Assembly: GCA_023423235.1 (NCBI GenBank)
Contig: JAFAFY010000180.1
Location: 1 to 5,227, forward strand
Origin: Pseudomonadota bacterium
GTDB taxonomy: Bacteria > Pseudomonadota > Gammaproteobacteria > Xanthomonadales > Xanthomonadaceae
Direction of reading: 5' to 3'
DNA: 5,227 bases
Part shown: positions 3,560-5,227 of the stretch, piece after piece
How positions within the stretch are numbered: the first letter of the stretch is position 1
Layout: each line of letters starts with the position of its first letter
Notes under the pieces: model-generated
What the model was told of the DNA's origin: nothing
The model's database searches: none
What the model saw: the letters and a program-made list of their open reading frames with translations, nothing else
Position numbers and translations under genes: made by a program

Positions 3560-5227
3560 TCAGCGAGCGGCCTCGGGCGGGGCGCCGCCGATGCCCAGCT
3601 GGTCGAGCATGAAGGCGTACATCTCGGCCGACTCGCGGTAGCGGCGGAAGCGGCCCGACTTGCCGCCGTGGCCGGCCTCCATGTTGGTGCGGAACACCAG
3701 CGGGTAGCTGCCGGTGTCGAGGTCGCGCAGCCTGGCCACGTACTTGGCCGGCTCCCAGTACTGCACCTGCGAGTCCCACAGGCCGGTGCCGACGAACATC
3801 GCCGGATAGGCCTGCGCGCGCAGGTTGTCGTAGGGCGAATACTGGACGATGTAGTCGTAGTACTCCTTCTGCTCCGGGTTGCCCCACTCGTCGTACTCGT
3901 TGGTGGTCAGCGGGATGCTGGGGTCGAGCATCGTGGTGACGACGTCGACGAACGGCACCTGCGACAGGATCACCCGGTACTTGTCCGGCGCCATGTTGGC
4001 GACCGCACCCATCAGCAGGCCGCCGGCGCTGCCGCCGAAGGCCGCCACGCGCTCGGGCGCGGCATAGCCCAGCCGCACCAGGTCGTCGGTGACGTCGATG
4101 AAGTCGGTGAAGGTGTTCTGCTTGTTGAGCAGCTTGCCGTCGTCGTACCAGGCGCGGCTCATTTCCTCGCCGCCGCGGATGTGGGCGATGGCGTAGACCA
4201 TGCCGCGGTCGAGCAGGCTGACGTTGCTGACCGAGAAGCCCGGATCCATCGACGCGCCGTAGCTGCCGTAGCCGTACTGCAGCAGCGCGGCGGTGCCGTC
4301 CTTGACGAAGCCCTTGCGGTAGACCAGCGAGACTGGCACGCGCTTGCCGTCGCGGGCGGTGGTCCAGACGCGTTCGGTGACGTAGTTCGACGGGTCGTAG
4401 CCGATCACCGGCTGCTGCTTGAGTTCGCGGCGCTCACCGGTCTTCGTGTTGACCTCGTAGGTGGTGGCCGGCGTGGTCAGCGAGGTGTAGCTGTAGCGCA
4501 GCCAGTCGGTGTCGTGCTCGGAGTTGGTCGACAGGCCCATCGAATAGGCGGGCTCGTCGGCCTGGACGAAGCTGTCGCTGCCGTCGGCCTTGAGCACGCG
4601 CACGCGCTCGAGCGCGTCGGAGCGCTCGCCGATCGCGGTGAAGCCGTCGAACAGTTCGAAGCCCTCGATGTAGACGTCGTCGCGGTGGGCGATCCAGTCC
4701 TGCCACTGCGCGCGCGAGGTCGCGTCACTGGGCGCGGTGACCAGCTTGAAGTTGGTCGCCGGCACACCATCGGCGGTGGGGGCGTTGGTGCGGATCACCC
4801 AGCGGCCGCCATGGTGGTCGGCGTCGTACTCGACGTCGCGCGCGCGCGGCGCCAGCACGGTGAAGGTGGTCGGGTCCGCGGCCGGGGCGTAGCGGTACTC
4901 GCTGGAGACCGTGCTGCTGACGCCGATGACGATGTACTGGTCGTCGCGGGTGCGGCCGATGCCCATGTAGAAACTGTCGTCCTGCTCCTCGTAGACCAGC
5001 ACGTCGTCGGTGACCGGAGTGCCGAGCACGTGCTTCTTCACCCGCACCGACAGCAGGGTCTCCGGGTCGTTCTCGACATAGAACAGCGTGCGGTTGTCGT
5101 CGGCCCAGACCAGGTTGGACGACGCGCCGGTGATGGTTTCCGGAAGCGCCTGGCCGGTCTGCAGGTCGAGGAAGCGGATCGTGTACTGGCGGCGGCCGTT
5201 GGTGTCGTCGGCGTAGGCGAGCAGGCG
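3560..5227 (-). CDS. ptrB: Oligopeptidase B (protease II, prolyl oligopeptidase family S9A), partial at the right edge
   Basis: The C-terminal 555 residues are present; the start lies beyond base 5227. Oligopeptidase B cleaves peptides after Arg and Lys. The visible N-terminal part (to about residue 270) is beta-propeller sequence, for example RRQYTIRFLDL and LVWADDNRTLFYVENDPETL; the rest is the alpha/beta-hydrolase catalytic domain. The triad, numbered from the window edge, is Ser400 in GGSAGG (4030-4028), Asp485 in LWDSQV (3775-3773) and His520 in AGHGGKSGR (3670-3668). Its spacing of 85 and 35 residues equals that of Escherichia coli PtrB (Ser532, Asp617, His652, from memory), implying about 130 residues are missing here. 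TTNEYDEWGNP carries Glu444 and Asp446 at the positions of the E. coli acidic P1-Arg pocket (Glu576/Glu578). The enzyme is usually cytoplasmic; a signal peptide cannot be judged. No frameshift or internal stop is seen. Confidence 0.96.
   Translation of the reverse strand, partial: RLLAYADDTNGRRQYTIRFLDLQTGQALPETITGASSNLVWADDNRTLFYVENDPETLLSVRVKKHVLGTPVTDDVLVYEEQDDSFYMGIGRTRDDQYIVIGVSSTVSSEYRYAPAADPTTFTVLAPRARDVEYDADHHGGRWVIRTNAPTADGVPATNFKLVTAPSDATSRAQWQDWIAHRDDVYIEGFELFDGFTAIGERSDALERVRVLKADGSDSFVQADEPAYSMGLSTNSEHDTDWLRYSYTSLTTPATTYEVNTKTGERRELKQQPVIGYDPSNYVTERVWTTARDGKRVPVSLVYRKGFVKDGTAALLQYGYGSYGASMDPGFSVSNVSLLDRGMVYAIAHIRGGEEMSRAWYDDGKLLNKQNTFTDFIDVTDDLVRLGYAAPERVAAFGGSAGGLLMGAVANMAPDKYRVILSQVPFVDVVTTMLDPSIPLTTNEYDEWGNPEQKEYYDYIVQYSPYDNLRAQAYPAMFVGTGLWDSQVQYWEPAKYVARLRDLDTGSYPLVFRTNMEAGHGGKSGRFRRYRESAEMYAFMLDQLGIGGAPPEAAR

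Noticed and set aside
3238..3612. Plus-strand frame with a Cys-rich segment (CQMACCPMACCRK)
   Set aside because: It starts at TTG without a ribosome-binding site, owes its cysteines to the 15-bp repeat read out of phase, and runs into the ptrB 3' end.

Overview
The window is GC-rich with strong G/C preference at third codon positions. A recognisable oligopeptidase B, a small cysteine protein and a lipoprotein-type metallo-beta-lactamase-fold gene together suggest a gammaproteobacterium of the Xanthomonadaceae/Lysobacteraceae (Lysobacter- or Luteimonas-like). That placement rests on protein feel and base composition, not on a database search.

Layout. Bases 1-259 hold no gene I can defend. Bases 260-1198 (minus) are an MBL-fold lipoprotein gene interrupted by one in-frame TGA at 755-757, so it is annotated as a probable pseudogene. 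Between it and the next gene lies a 13-bp perfect inverted repeat (1255-1292), a likely terminator. Bases 1406-1576 (minus) encode a 56-residue cysteine-rich, zinc-ribbon-like protein of unknown function. Next come the terminator (1647-1669), body (1684-1760) and promoter (1795-1823) of an elongator tRNA-Met(CAU) gene, all on the minus strand.

A complete insertion sequence (about 1849-3235) sits only about 25 bp upstream of the tRNA promoter's -35 box. It carries one plus-strand DDE transposase (1921-3231) of the type usually classed as ISNCY/IS1202-like. Each end carries two copies of a 19-20 bp repeat, so the terminal inverted repeats are double. No target-site duplication is evident. A 324-bp gene-free stretch follows and contains a degenerate 15-bp tandem repeat (3360-3446). 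From 3560 to the right edge (minus) lies the C-terminal 555 residues of oligopeptidase B (ptrB), with its Ser-Asp-His triad intact.

The host genes all lie on the minus strand, but the tRNA has its own promoter and terminator, so they do not look like one operon. The IS has separated the tRNA-Met promoter from whatever lay upstream, on the ptrB side. I see no defence system, CRISPR array or biosynthetic cluster. The points most worth checking are the nonsense codon, the altered metal-binding motif of the MBL protein, the double ends of the IS and its position beside a tRNA promoter.
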